DNA of 64,000 nucleotides from Prostheceraeus crozeri (Eukaryota; Platyhelminthes; Polycladida; Euryleptidae), in the NCBI GenBank assembly GCA_907163375.1, contig CAJQUW010001730.1, positions 248,001 through 312,000 on the forward strand. The letters run 5' to 3'. The notes beneath the pieces were generated by a model, which was not told the DNA's origin, did no database searches, and saw only the letters and a list, made by a program, of their open reading frames with translations. A program made the translations under genes and the position numbers. Below, one piece after another: positions 22,527 to 31,573 of this stretch. Numbering within the stretch: the first letter of the stretch is position 1; the number at the start of each line of letters is the position of its first letter.

Positions 22527-22655
22527 TTAAGAATTTAAATGCAAAATGTGCAACAGTAGTTATATTGGTAGATAATCAAGGAGCTGTAAAGTTAGATATG
22601 AAGAACATTGTCGCAGTGTAAATAATGGTGACGACAAGAGTCCTTTGAGAGCGCA
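22527..22655 (+). pseudogene. GIY-YIG endonuclease fragment of a Penelope-like element
   Basis: The frame gives FKCKMCNSSYIGR, an in-frame stop, then SRSCKVRYEEHCRSVNNG and DDKSPLRAHV. Spacing of C-x-x-C, Y-I-G, R and E-H matches the GIY-YIG domain at the C-terminus of endonuclease-bearing PLEs. It is a short relic. About 220 bp downstream the phrase GGACCCGAAACGCC occurs, shared with the PLE-linked RNA motif at 53.09 kb. Confidence 0.6.
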
Positions 22656-22874
22656 TGTCCGTATGATATCTTGAAGCGTGCTCAGGACAGTGTTGAGCGT
22701 GCGTTGTGGGAAGTGAGGCTGATTCAAGCTCGGTCTCTGAACCTGAATCGACGTCACGAATTGTCGCTACTTGGCTTACATGTTTGAAGTTGTGCAGCAT
22801 CCTTCATTCTCTATAAATATGCATTTCATTTATTCTGTAATTTCTATCATTTAAATTGTGATGAAAAAATGTCT

Positions 22875-22890
22875 GGACCCGAAACGCCCG
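22875..22890 (+). other. Partial copy of the GGACCC-GAAACGC motif
   Basis: GGACCCGAAACGCCCG matches the 3' half of the pseudoknot motif at 53,087-53,100 (GGACCC then GAAACGCG). The upstream pairing partner GGGTCC is not found here, so this is at most a decayed copy. It lies just 3' of a PLE endonuclease relic. Confidence 0.4.
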
Positions 22891-23389
22891 CTGATACAAA
22901 AGGAGATCTTGATTTGTTGGCATTACATAAAAGGAAGAGAAAATCTACTGTTCAATATCGAAAATCATTGCCGTAATGTGATCAGAGCCCGTTGTTTCAT
23001 GCTAACAAAGTCTTACTGTATCTGAATCTTCATTCAGCTAATTTGTGCTTTACGGAATTGATCGAGCGGTCGACAACTTCTGAATTGTAAGTAAAGTAAG
23101 TTAAATTTTCAATGAAAATCATTCATATACAAATGTGATTGAAGACATGCAAATATCATTTCGAAAATTTCTAAGAACATTACAGAACATCATTCAGACC
23201 AAGAGTTTAGTAAGTCCTATAAACAACCAATGATGGAGATCCACGAGCACTTTTTGAGATGGGGACAAATAAGCGTCCACAGCGGTGACTCTTCTGGGGG
23301 AAAATGTCATGGAGGCAATGATTTTGCATGGAGTATTTCTCAAAGAGCCTCAGAGATTGCTGCAATCTTCTCATTCAAAGACTCCATAT
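22891..23389. other. Stretch upstream of the intact LINE, no gene recognised
   Basis: Short frames only, none with family resemblance. The 5' end or untranslated leader of the LINE may begin somewhere here; no target duplication could be found to fix it. Confidence 0.4.
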
Positions 23390-23391
23390 AA

Positions 23392-23877
23392 GAAGTCGTT
23401 AACATACGGGATCAACTCCCTTTTGTAGTTACTAGAGAAGTGGAACAAAGAATTCATCGAAAGGATAATGTGGTTATTCGTGGTATTGTGGAGAAGAAAA
23501 CAGGTGATATGAGCGAAAGAAAGCAGCATGATGAAAATGAAGTTAAAAAGTTATTGAATAATATCAAGATGGACAACATCGAAATAAAAGAGATCACTCG
23601 CATCGGGAGGATGAACGGAAAGGATAGATTGATGAAAATTAGATTAAAAAATGAAGAATCAAAAACAAAGCTTCTACGATCTTCTCGACAGCTCAGATAT
23701 ACTAAAGAATATGAAAGAGTTTTTATTCAACCTGATAGGACTCTTCTGCAGCAGCAAGAAAATACAAACTTGCGGCGTGAAGTCAAGCTCAGAAATGAAA
23801 ATGGAGAAGATGTTATGATTCTTAAAGGAAAGATTGTGAAAAGATCAAGCTTAGACACTGTGAAACATTTTCATTGA
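23392..23877 (+). CDS. LINE ORF1 protein, C-terminal part (nucleic-acid-binding, L1-ORF1/CR1-type)
   Basis: The frame is open from 23,392 to the TGA at 23,875. It contains RKDNVVIRGIVEKK, ITRIGRMNGKDRLMKIRL, SSRQLRYTKEYERVFIQPDR and NLRREVKLRNENGED. The order V-V-I-R-G, R-I-G-R, then V-F-I-x-P-D-R-T with Q and N-L-R is the RRM/CTD-like region seen in ORF1 proteins of L1, CR1 and L2-like elements, which bind the element RNA. No ATG is available near the front; the first usable codon by position is GTG at 23,440. The start may therefore be missing through 5' truncation or lie in an earlier frame. Confidence 0.6.
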   Translation, partial: EVVNIRDQLPFVVTREVEQRIHRKDNVVIRGIVEKKTGDMSERKQHDENEVKKLLNNIKMDNIEIKEITRIGRMNGKDRLMKIRLKNEESKTKLLRSSRQLRYTKEYERVFIQPDRTLLQQQENTNLRREVKLRNENGEDVMILKGKIVKRSSLDTVKHFH

Positions 23878-26552
23878 ATTTTTACCCTTTTTCTCAAAAA
23901 TGTCATCAGAGTACATTTTTTCGAAGTTATCCGACTATTTCCTTGACAAATATACGTTCTTTGTTACCAAAAATAGATGAACTGAAAATTGTAAGTCAAC
24001 TTAAACGATCAGACATTATTTGTATAACCGAAACGTGGCTGCATTCAAACATCTGTGATGCCCTCATTTCAATTAACGGGTTTTCTGTCTACCGTGATGA
24101 TCGAAATGAGCAGAAAGGTGGGGGAACTGATTTTTATGTACGTAATGATTTTGTACAGGCAATTGTTGACATAGATGCAGCTTGCAGGAAACCGGCTCAC
24201 TCTAAAATGTCATACACTGTGATTGAGTTAGCAAATTTTTCATTGTACTTGCTTTGCATATATATACCACCCTCTTGCTCAGCTGCTGAATTAGACGAAA
24301 TCAATCAATTCATATGTACCATGTTTGATTTTTGCATCTGTGAGAAGCCCAATCATAACTTTATGATCGTGGGAGACTTCAATCATTTTAATTGTGAAAA
24401 ACTTTGTACTGATATTGATGCCGTTGACATTGTGAAATATGGTACGCGCTTTGAAAACATCTTAGACCATATTATTATCTCAAGAGACCTTTCTTTGTGT
24501 TATTCCCCTGATCATGTTGATTATGATGCTCCTATTGGCAATGCTGACCACAAGTTTCTCACTGCTTATCCATCAGTATCTATACCAAAGAAAGAGTCTG
24601 AACATGCAAAATGCAAAACAAAAAAAGTTTATGATCTGCGAGAGAGTCATATCATATCCTTAAGCAGTACTATAGCTGATCAAGATTGGACTGATTTGTA
24701 TTCGGCTGTTGATATCAATCAGAAATGGCTTATTTTCCGACAAACTATAATTGAGCATATAGACCGGAGCATACCTCAACATTACGTCGTTATGAAATCA
24801 ACGGATAAAGAATGGCTCACACCCATAACAAAGCTCTTAATTAACGAGAGATGGAAAGCCTATCGCTTGAGAGATTGGAGCAAATACAACTATTTAAAAG
24901 AAAAAGTCAAACTTGAAATTCAAAAGTGCAAACAAATCTGGGCTAAAAAGATAAAAGAAAAACCGAATGGACTTTGGAATCTATTGGCCACAGTGAAAGA
25001 TACAAAAAGTTCCAGCAATAGTTTTGACAACTTCATTGAGAAAAACAACGGAATCGATAATACTTTGGAGCTAATTACTCAACAGTTCTCCACGAGCATG
25101 ACTCGCGATTCCACCTGTACCCAAGTGGATGTTGCTGATGATGATTGGAACCCTTTGATATCTGAACTACAAGTTGCGAAGCTACTTTCGGAAGTCAAAC
25201 CCAATAAGTTTTCGGGGGATCCTGAAATCTCATCATTGATTTATAAGACTTTATCTGTCTTCATATCATCGCCTCTTGCTCATATATTTCAAGCATGCAT
25301 TAACCAGAGGAAAATTCCAGAAGAATGGAAGAAGGTTTCGATCACTCCAGTGCCAAAAGAAAAGCCAATAAAAGTCACAAAACTTCGTCCCATTTCTCAA
25401 TCCTTACTACCAACCAAAATTTTTGAACGCATACTTTTAAACGAACTCAGATTGAATTTTGAACACATGTACGGTGAAGAACAGCACGGTTTCCGTAGAG
25501 AATGCTCCACTACAACAGCTCTAGTTGCAATCACACATCAATTGCTTCAGAATCACGATGACAAAAATTGCCATGGATCTGTACTAATGACGTTCGATAT
25601 GCACAGAGCATTCGACAACTTGGACCACAAATTGATAATTGAGAAATTTTTGAAAATGAGCGTCCCTAAGGGGTTTGTCCTTCTTCTGAAAGACTATTTA
25701 TACAATCGTTTTGCGCATATCAAGCTGTTCGACAAAATATCAAGAAGCTTCCGTGTAACTGTTGGTGTTCCCCAGGGTACTGTCTTGGCACCATACATTT
25801 TTGGAGCGTTTTTTGGAGATTTCCATTGTCTCTTACCGACTACCAAATCGGTTAAATATGCAGACGACTTGACTGTAATTGTACCAGTGCATTCTGTCGA
25901 CAAAATAGAAAATGAAGTAAATTGTGAGATCGAAAATATTCAGCGTTGGTGTTCGGAAAATCGCCTTACACTGAACTTGTCAAAATCAAGGATCCTTTTT
26001 TGTTTTGCCAATAACAATGTTGAGTTTTCTTTTTCTCTTCCAATTGAATGTGTCGATAAAGTCACTGTTCTTGGTTTTGTAATCAATAAAGATTTGTGTT
26101 GGGATTCCCACATTGACCATATTGTGAAGATAGCTAATAGACGTTTTTATGCTTTGAGAAAGTTGTGGCTACATTTGAACACTGATGAACTGCACATGAT
26201 CTATACAGCATATATTCGCACAATTGTAGAATATGCTTGTCCCATTTTTGCTGGCATCAACAAATCGCTAACAAAGAGGCTGAAAAGCATCGATATACGA
26301 GCTCATAAAATCATATATCGTGATGGAATACGGGAGTGTCGTTGTGCAAGTGATGAACTGATCATACGTCGAAATCAACAGAGTATTGACCTCTACCGAA
26401 AGATAGAGAGCAGTGACAGTCATATTCTGAGTGATATTATTCCCAACAGGCTTCTGCATTCCGGATACCCTATTATTCCCCTTTGTCGAACAATAAAGAC
26501 CAAACAATCCTTCGTGAACTACACTGCACGCCTACAAAGCAATTTATTGTGA
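23874..26552 (+). CDS. LINE ORF2 protein: endonuclease plus reverse transcriptase, 892 residues
   Basis: Residues about 20-235 form an EEP endonuclease, with ITETWLHSNI, IVGDFNHFN (near residue 164) and ILDHIIISRD then GNADHKFL with the terminal D-H. Residues about 440-720 form the RT: KLRPISQSLLPTKIFERIL, EEQHGFRRECSTTTALVAI, TFDMHRAFDNLDHKL, VGVPQGTVLAPYIFG and VKYADDLTVIVP (catalytic Y-A-D-D near residue 661). A thumb with EYACPIFAGINKSL and H-K-I-I-Y follows. The frame overlaps the ORF1 stop in the sequence TTGA and has no ATG before residue 112, which lies inside the endonuclease. All catalytic motifs look intact. Confidence 0.9.
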   Translation: MNFYPFSQKCHQSTFFRSYPTISLTNIRSLLPKIDELKIVSQLKRSDIICITETWLHSNICDALISINGFSVYRDDRNEQKGGGTDFYVRNDFVQAIVDIDAACRKPAHSKMSYTVIELANFSLYLLCIYIPPSCSAAELDEINQFICTMFDFCICEKPNHNFMIVGDFNHFNCEKLCTDIDAVDIVKYGTRFENILDHIIISRDLSLCYSPDHVDYDAPIGNADHKFLTAYPSVSIPKKESEHAKCKTKKVYDLRESHIISLSSTIADQDWTDLYSAVDINQKWLIFRQTIIEHIDRSIPQHYVVMKSTDKEWLTPITKLLINERWKAYRLRDWSKYNYLKEKVKLEIQKCKQIWAKKIKEKPNGLWNLLATVKDTKSSSNSFDNFIEKNNGIDNTLELITQQFSTSMTRDSTCTQVDVADDDWNPLISELQVAKLLSEVKPNKFSGDPEISSLIYKTLSVFISSPLAHIFQACINQRKIPEEWKKVSITPVPKEKPIKVTKLRPISQSLLPTKIFERILLNELRLNFEHMYGEEQHGFRRECSTTTALVAITHQLLQNHDDKNCHGSVLMTFDMHRAFDNLDHKLIIEKFLKMSVPKGFVLLLKDYLYNRFAHIKLFDKISRSFRVTVGVPQGTVLAPYIFGAFFGDFHCLLPTTKSVKYADDLTVIVPVHSVDKIENEVNCEIENIQRWCSENRLTLNLSKSRILFCFANNNVEFSFSLPIECVDKVTVLGFVINKDLCWDSHIDHIVKIANRRFYALRKLWLHLNTDELHMIYTAYIRTIVEYACPIFAGINKSLTKRLKSIDIRAHKIIYRDGIRECRCASDELIIRRNQQSIDLYRKIESSDSHILSDIIPNRLLHSGYPIIPLCRTIKTKQSFVNYTARLQSNLL

Positions 26553-26647
26553 AATGTTTTCCTTCATACTGTAATTATATGACTTGTGTCATGATCTTTT
26601 GTGTATTTGCATATGTTACTTCTGATTATCATTACTTGAGAAATAAA

Positions 26648-26671
26648 CACGTTACTTACTTACTTACTTAT
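26648..26671 (+). repeat. (ACTT)n 3' tail of the LINE
   Basis: Tandem ACTT units follow the AAATAAAC signal and close the LINE. The same tail type ends the LINE fragment at 40,946. Confidence 0.8.
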
Positions 26672-27263
26672 AAGCACAAGAAGCATCGATGCCACAGATG
26701 ATACGATGTGCTTTACGTTGCAATTTTTCCAAATGATTCCTCGGTAGGTTGGCATGCTGACAAACAGGGGCGAACAGTATTCCAAAAATGATCTCAGAAG
26801 GGAATTATACAAACAAAAAATACTTCTTAATGCGAAGACAATGTAGACGACGGGCGAAGGTTGTAGTTACAAGATCAAAATGTTTGTCCCACTTTAAATC
26901 AGCTAACCAAAGAACCCCCCAAAATCTTGTGCGCCTGAACAAAAACGACGCCAGGTAAAGTGACAGGAGAAAAATTGCGCGAATTTTTATTGGTAGGCAC
27001 TTACTCTTGCTATGATTCACCGTCAAATACATAGATCTAGCCCATAAAAGAAAATTTTCGTGTTTAATTGCAACATGAAGGTTGTCTATACTATGGTAAA
27101 TAGGAACTACAATAGTGAGATCATGAACAAATTTCACAAATTGTACAGAGGCTGTTGACCTACAGAAATTACCCGTTGCCGCATTGAATAACAAAGATGC
27201 ATAAGGTTTTTCAATTCCTCTATCGAGAGTATCAAAATGTCGTCCGTCCGTTTTTACGGGCAA
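26672..27263 (-). pseudogene. Related CR1/L2-like LINE fragment, minus strand
   Basis: Minus-strand reading from 27,263 gives VQFVKFVHDLTIVVPIYHS, where H-D replaces the A-D-D catalytic core, then MYLTVNHSKSKCL and LKWDKHFDLVTT. Towards 26,672 in another frame it gives RSFLEYCSPLFVSM and R-I-V/I-x-G-x-D-type thumb sequence. It parallels the RT and thumb of the intact LINE but is decayed. It ends exactly where the ACTT tail of the plus-strand LINE stops, so the two elements abut in opposite orientation. Confidence 0.65.
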
Positions 27264-27706
27264 TATTTACAAAGGAATCAATTGCTTTGATATCATCTAA
27301 TTGAAAGAGAAGCCAGTCTGCTCATTGTCTTTAATAATTGAAAACTTAGTTGACAATTATTGAAACAAACGTTTGGTTTTCCTATGGGAGAAGACCTTTG
27401 CCCCTCTCTAGTTGATTCTCTGATCTTTATGAAATTGTTTTTTCATGAAAGCAGTGTGTGGAAACAACTTTTTCACATGCATTTCGTTACAACCGACTTC
27501 CGGATTGCTGTTCAACGTTCTCTTGTTGATTTGCAATTTCACAACTAGATCTTGGTCTATTCTTTCCAAACTTCGTAATTAAATTAAGTAGATGTCGTCG
27601 TGTTATAAAAGTTTAATACAACCGGTTTGAAATAAGAAATCTCTTGTCAAGATTTCTGTCTTTAGTCATCCTCTTATGTATCTATTAGCAAATATTCAAG
27701 CAATAA
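27264..27706. other. Stretch with no recognised gene
   Basis: No recognised coding or repeat feature lies between the LINE fragment and the 76-bp array. Confidence 0.4.
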
Positions 27707-28062
27707 TAATTCGACAGGCAGAACGAGTTTCTGCAGTGAACGAGGCCGACAATGAGACTTTCACAGAATGATGTACACCTCATAGTCCGGCAGCCATTAC
27801 GAGTTTCTGCAGGGAACGAGGCTGAAAATGAGACTTTCACAGAATGATGTACACCTCATAGTCCGGCAGCCATTACGAGTTTCTGCAGGGAACGAGGCTG
27901 AAAATGAGACTTTCACAGAATGATGTACACCTCATAGTCCGGCAGCCATTACGAGTTTCTGCAGGGAACGAGGCTGAAAATGAGACTTTCACAGAATGAT
28001 GTACACCTCAAAGTCCGGCAGCCAGCACGAGTTTCTGCATAGAACGAGGCTGAAAATGAGAC
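27707..28062 (+). repeat. 76-bp tandem array, same unit as the foldback arms
   Basis: About five units with starts at about 27,707, 27,783, 27,859, 27,935 and 28,011, each matching the foldback unit (GTCCGGCAGCCA...). The units starting at 27,783, 27,859 and 27,935 are almost identical, carry CCATTACGAG and GGCTGAAAATG variants, and look homogenised by recent duplication. No inverted partner arm was found, so this is a solo arm or partial copy. Confidence 0.85.
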
Positions 28063-28636
28063 TCCACACGGCAATTCTGCTAATCGGGCTTGTGTAGACA
28101 GATATCCACTCCATAGGTTGTTGTCTAGGAAAATCACAATTTGTACATAGGAGCGTGGTAATTTTCTGGCAATTTTATCTTCGACTCTTTACTCTAAGAC
28201 TTTGAAGGACCGGCTGACTGTTAAGCATACAAAATTTCTGATACGTGAGCAAACTTGAGATTTTTGTCATTTTTTAGGAAATAATGTTCAAAGACACAGT
28301 TACTTGGAAATGCATTGTTGTGCAGCAAAACTGACCACCGTTAATTTCGCAAGAAAGCTAGTCCCCTAGGGGTGACTACACACGCTTTTTGGATGTGTTT
28401 CTTTTTGCATTTTTCTGACCACTCTTATGAGACTAAAGTGCTTGTTTAATTCTGACTTGTATTAGTAAATGTGCAATGAAGATCGTACTTTTTTCAAATT
28501 TGATTGAGTGAATTTTGCTACACAACACTGCAGAAGCGAGGTTAGGCAATACGTTCATTACTAAATTCTCCGATTGTGACTGAAGTTACCTGTTCGTAAT
28601 GCGCACTTACATGTGCCGATTGACACAGTCGCATTA
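28063..28636. other. Stretch with no recognised gene
   Basis: No gene recognised. The final part shares sequence with the spacers of the tRNA repeat units that follow. Confidence 0.4.
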
Positions 28637-28709
28637 GTGGCTCATACCTCTGTTGGTAGAGCACAGGCCTAGTTAACCTTGGTCGTAGGTTTGAATCCGA
28701 CCAGCCGCA
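28637..28709 (+). tRNA. tRNA-Thr-like sequence, copy 1, degenerate
   Basis: It aligns to the three downstream copies but has a damaged D-arm (ATACCTCTGTTGG), CCT for TCT ahead of the anticodon, and a changed T-arm (GGTTTGAATCC). It is a pseudogene of the same tRNA. Confidence 0.55.
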
Positions 28710-29011
28710 CATCCTTTGCATGGCAATTTGATTTATCGCTAATTTAATTTCATTGTTGTTAATTGCATTTACGATGTGGTTTAAGATGCTTTCATATTCG
28801 ACCAGTCGGTTCGGGAGTTTCATTCGATAACAGCAAAAGCAAGAACACTTTTCAGTGTGAAAGATGCTTTGGTGGACAATCAGTCCCCGCTACTTGCCTT
28901 AATGTCGGCGGTCACAATTGTGATGAGTTATTTACTCATTGATTACTATTGCTATGACAACTGGTGTGTGGTGGTGAGGGTTTGATCCTGCCAATTGACA
29001 CACTCGCGTAA

Positions 29012-29085
29012 GTGTCTCATAGCTCAGTTGGTTAGAGCACAGGTCTAGTTAACCTTGTTCGTAGGTTCGAATCCTACCAGCCGCA
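29012..29085 (+). tRNA. tRNA-Thr(AGT)-like, copy 2
   Basis: D-arm GCTCAGTTGGTTAGAGC, anticodon arm AGGT-CTAGTTA-ACCT with anticodon AGT (Thr), and T-arm GTAGG-TTCGAAT-CCTAC are all present. The acceptor has GTGTCTC against CAGCCGC and pairs poorly: a 3-nt rather than 2-nt link to the D-arm, and mismatches. A T4 terminator (CATCTTTTGC) follows. Gene or recent pseudogene cannot be settled by eye. Confidence 0.6.
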
Positions 29086-29309
29086 CATCTTTTGCATGGC
29101 AATTTGATCTATCGTTTATTTAATTTCATTGTTGTTAATTGCATTCACGACATGGTTTAAGATGCTTTGGTGGAGAATCGATCCCCGCTACTTGCCTTAA
29201 TGTCGGCGGTCACAATTGTGACGTGTTATTTATTCATTGATTATTATTGCCTTGACAACTGATGTGTGGTGGTGAGGGTTTGATCCTGCCAATTGACACA
29301 CTCGCGTAA

Positions 29310-29383
29310 GTGGCTCATAGCTCAGTTGGTTAGAGCACAGGTCTAGTTAACCTTGTTCGTAGGTTCGAATCCTACCAGCCGCA
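29310..29383 (+). tRNA. tRNA-Thr(AGT)-like, copy 3
   Basis: Same cloverleaf elements as copy 2, with acceptor GTGGCTC against CAGCCGC giving six of seven pairs including one G-U. The first anticodon-stem pair (C-T) is mismatched. T4 terminator follows. It lies exactly 298 bp from copy 2. Confidence 0.65.
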
Positions 29384-29607
29384 CATCTTTTGCATGGCAA
29401 TTTGATCTATCGTTTATTTAATTTCATTGTTGTTAATTGCATTCACGACATGGTTTAAGATGCTTTGGTGGACAATCGATCCCCGCTACTTGCCTTAATG
29501 TCGGCGGTCACAATTGTGACGTGTTATTTATTCATTGATTATTATTGCCTTGACAACTGATGTGTGGTGGTGAGGGTTTGATACTGCCAATTGACAGAGT
29601 CGCGTAA

Positions 29608-29681
29608 GTGGCTCGTAGCTCAGTTGGTTAGAGCACAGGTCTAGTTAACCTTGGTCGTAGGTTCGAATCCTACCAGCCGCA
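29608..29681 (+). tRNA. tRNA-Thr(AGT)-like, copy 4
   Basis: Same elements as copy 3, with GTGGCTC then GTAGCTCAG at the 5' side and TTGGTC in the variable region. T4 terminator follows. It lies exactly 298 bp from copy 3. A and B boxes are intact (TAGCTCAGTTGG and GGTTCGAATCC), so Pol III transcription is plausible. Confidence 0.65.
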
Positions 29682-29745
29682 CATCTTTTGCATGGCAATT
29701 TGATCTATCGATTATTTGATTTCATTGTTGTTAATGTGCTCTGAC

Positions 29746-31245
29746 GGAGTCTGCTGGTGATCAGCTGATGTCAGCGGAAGACAAACGAATGGATGTGACA
29801 CAAAGTGAAAGTGCTAAAGTATAATAGACCACTAGAGACCACTAGAGCAGAGGGAATGCGCAAAGCAAGCGCAGTGGGAGAAGAGACTCGACAGCTTAGA
29901 GCTGGCGACGATTCAAGGCGAAGTGGAGGGACGATGGAGGGGAGTAAGACACAAAAACGTGGATTGACGATGTACAAACATGACAAGAGTAGGCCTATTT
30001 GTGAGTGTTGAATTGTTTGTTTTTCCGTTCTTCATTCTTCTCTTCCATCACACTACTGTATGATTTTTATTGCAACCGGTTCTCGCTGTCCGACCAGTTT
30101 GTGCTTAGTGACCTTGATTCGATCACGTATCTTCTATGACATGACATTTTCATCAATTTGTTATGACTGATGTGACTGATATGTACTCATTTCTACATTT
30201 AAATGTCGATGTCCGGTAATAATGCGCACTCTTGCGACTTTAGAAAATGCTAGAAAGATGCACTTCTGTAGAAAATCTAGATAAGGTCCGAAGTAACAAA
30301 TGCAGTCCGTGTTCTGGATGAATGCGTATTTGTTCGACGCCATTTTACCTTCAAATAGACCCGAGAGTAATACGGATCCTTGCTAAATACGGAGCACATG
30401 TTCCCTAAATAGTGACTCTCCGCAGCTATGGGGACGACCCCCTTTCGTACCTTCAATACAGACCATTTTGCTTAGCAGTGTACATGTAAGTTGCGATCAC
30501 GCTGACCTAGCCTTGGCAACCGAAAGCCTGGCGGTTCCACCCGCGCTGTAAGATGGCGGTCGACATGCTTCGCCCCTAAAACTTCAATTTACCGACGAGA
30601 AGTGACAGACGCGCTCCCAAGATGCGTTCCTTATTGCTCTTGCGGCGAGTCATTGAATCATCAATCAGTTGGAAGTTTTCTTATTTGTGATAAGATTTGA
30701 ATGAAGTTATCAATTTCGTCTGCGTCTCATTACTGAGACAGTTTTCTTCCAAAACAAATAATTATTGGAGCCGACTATAATGCAATCTCAACTATTAAAC
30801 TGATCAACATCTTTCAAATCGGATAAACTCTTATCTACTGATGAGAGCTTTATATTTGATGTCGCCAATGATAAACTATTATGGACGAGAACACAAGATC
30901 TAGATAGTGCAATTAGTTTTATTCAAGTATGAAAAGTACTGATGAAGTCTGGCGATATTTTATATAAAATGAGGATTTTCAATTATGTTGTCAAATTATT
31001 TTCGTTCGAATTTCAACCTTAGTGATTTTAATATCTCGTTAAGAATATGAAATGGCAATGCAGAATGCAAATTGCAGGAAATGTTTGGAGAATTCAAATG
31101 ATGAAATTATTGAAAATTATGTGGTCTTATGTAGCTATTTGAGTTTAAATAGTAAAAATGATGAATAAGCTCGATCTCATATAAAAGTGCTTAGCAAAAT
31201 TAACCCTAAATACGCGCATGACGTCAGACTTGTCTGTGTCTGTTC
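29746..31245. other. Long stretch with no recognised gene
   Basis: Short frames only, without family resemblance. One TAGGCCTA palindrome occurs near 29,993. Nothing else was recognised. Confidence 0.45.
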
Positions 31246-31560
31246 AGTGCACAGAATTAGATTGTTTAAGCGCATCTCTTTGCTAGAAGTGCAAACTGAT
31301 ACAAAACGATGGCACATGCAATAACTTACTGAGTGGGCAAAAAGAAATTTTTAATACTTTACAGAGGTAGGAAAACAGTCGTGCGCCACTTGCGTATTGC
31401 TGTGAATTCCTTCAAAATGCTCCGATCGCCGCGATTCCTTCAGATTCGAATAATTCAGATCACTTCGCAAATTTTTTCTCGATAATATTGGGCCCTCCGA
31501 TCATTATTAAAAAAGTTAGCAGACGCGCAAAATCGTTCACAAACTTCTCTGTAGAACTTG
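31246..31560 (+). repeat. Direct repeat of the interior of the neighbouring inverted-repeat element
   Basis: The stretch starting CACAGAATTAGATTGTTTAA matches 31,854 onward at roughly 85 to 90 percent by eye. Shared phrases include TTTGCTAGAAGTGCAAACTG, GTGGGCAAAAAGAAATT and GGGCCCTCCGATCATT. Confidence 0.75.
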
Positions 31561-31573
31561 ACATCGTCTGTGT

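Larger units (their letters stand above)
23390..26671 (+). mobile_element. CR1/L2-like LINE, ORF2 uninterrupted, (ACTT)n tail
   Basis: ORF1-like sequence (open from 23,392) is followed by an 892-codon ORF2 with endonuclease and reverse transcriptase (23,874-26,552), a 3' UTR of about 90 bp with AAATAAAC, and a tandem ACTT tail ending near 26,671. The ORF2 frame has no stop or frameshift, so this is the youngest-looking autonomous element in the window. The 5' boundary is unclear and may be truncated, since ORF1 lacks a convincing start. Confidence 0.85.
28600..29745 (+). repeat. Tandem repeat of tRNA plus spacer, unit 298 bp (first unit 375 bp)
   Basis: Spacers share CACATCTTTTGCATGGCAAT, ATCTATCG, GATGCTTTGGTGGA, CCCCGCTACTTGCC, GTCGGCGGTCACAATTGTGA and GTGTGGTGGTGAGGGTTTGA in the same order. 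Copies 2 to 4 are nearly identical, which means recent tandem duplication. The first unit is longer by 77 bp and more diverged. Confidence 0.85.

Noticed and set aside
25694-26507. Minus-strand frames within the intact LINE ORF2
   Set aside because: Shadows of ORF2, which has clear EN and RT motifs.
10655-30950. Other CTGATGA words (near 10,655, 22,489, 30,835 and 30,938) as hammerheads
   Set aside because: None has a following stem II and GAAA core with a pairing stem I.
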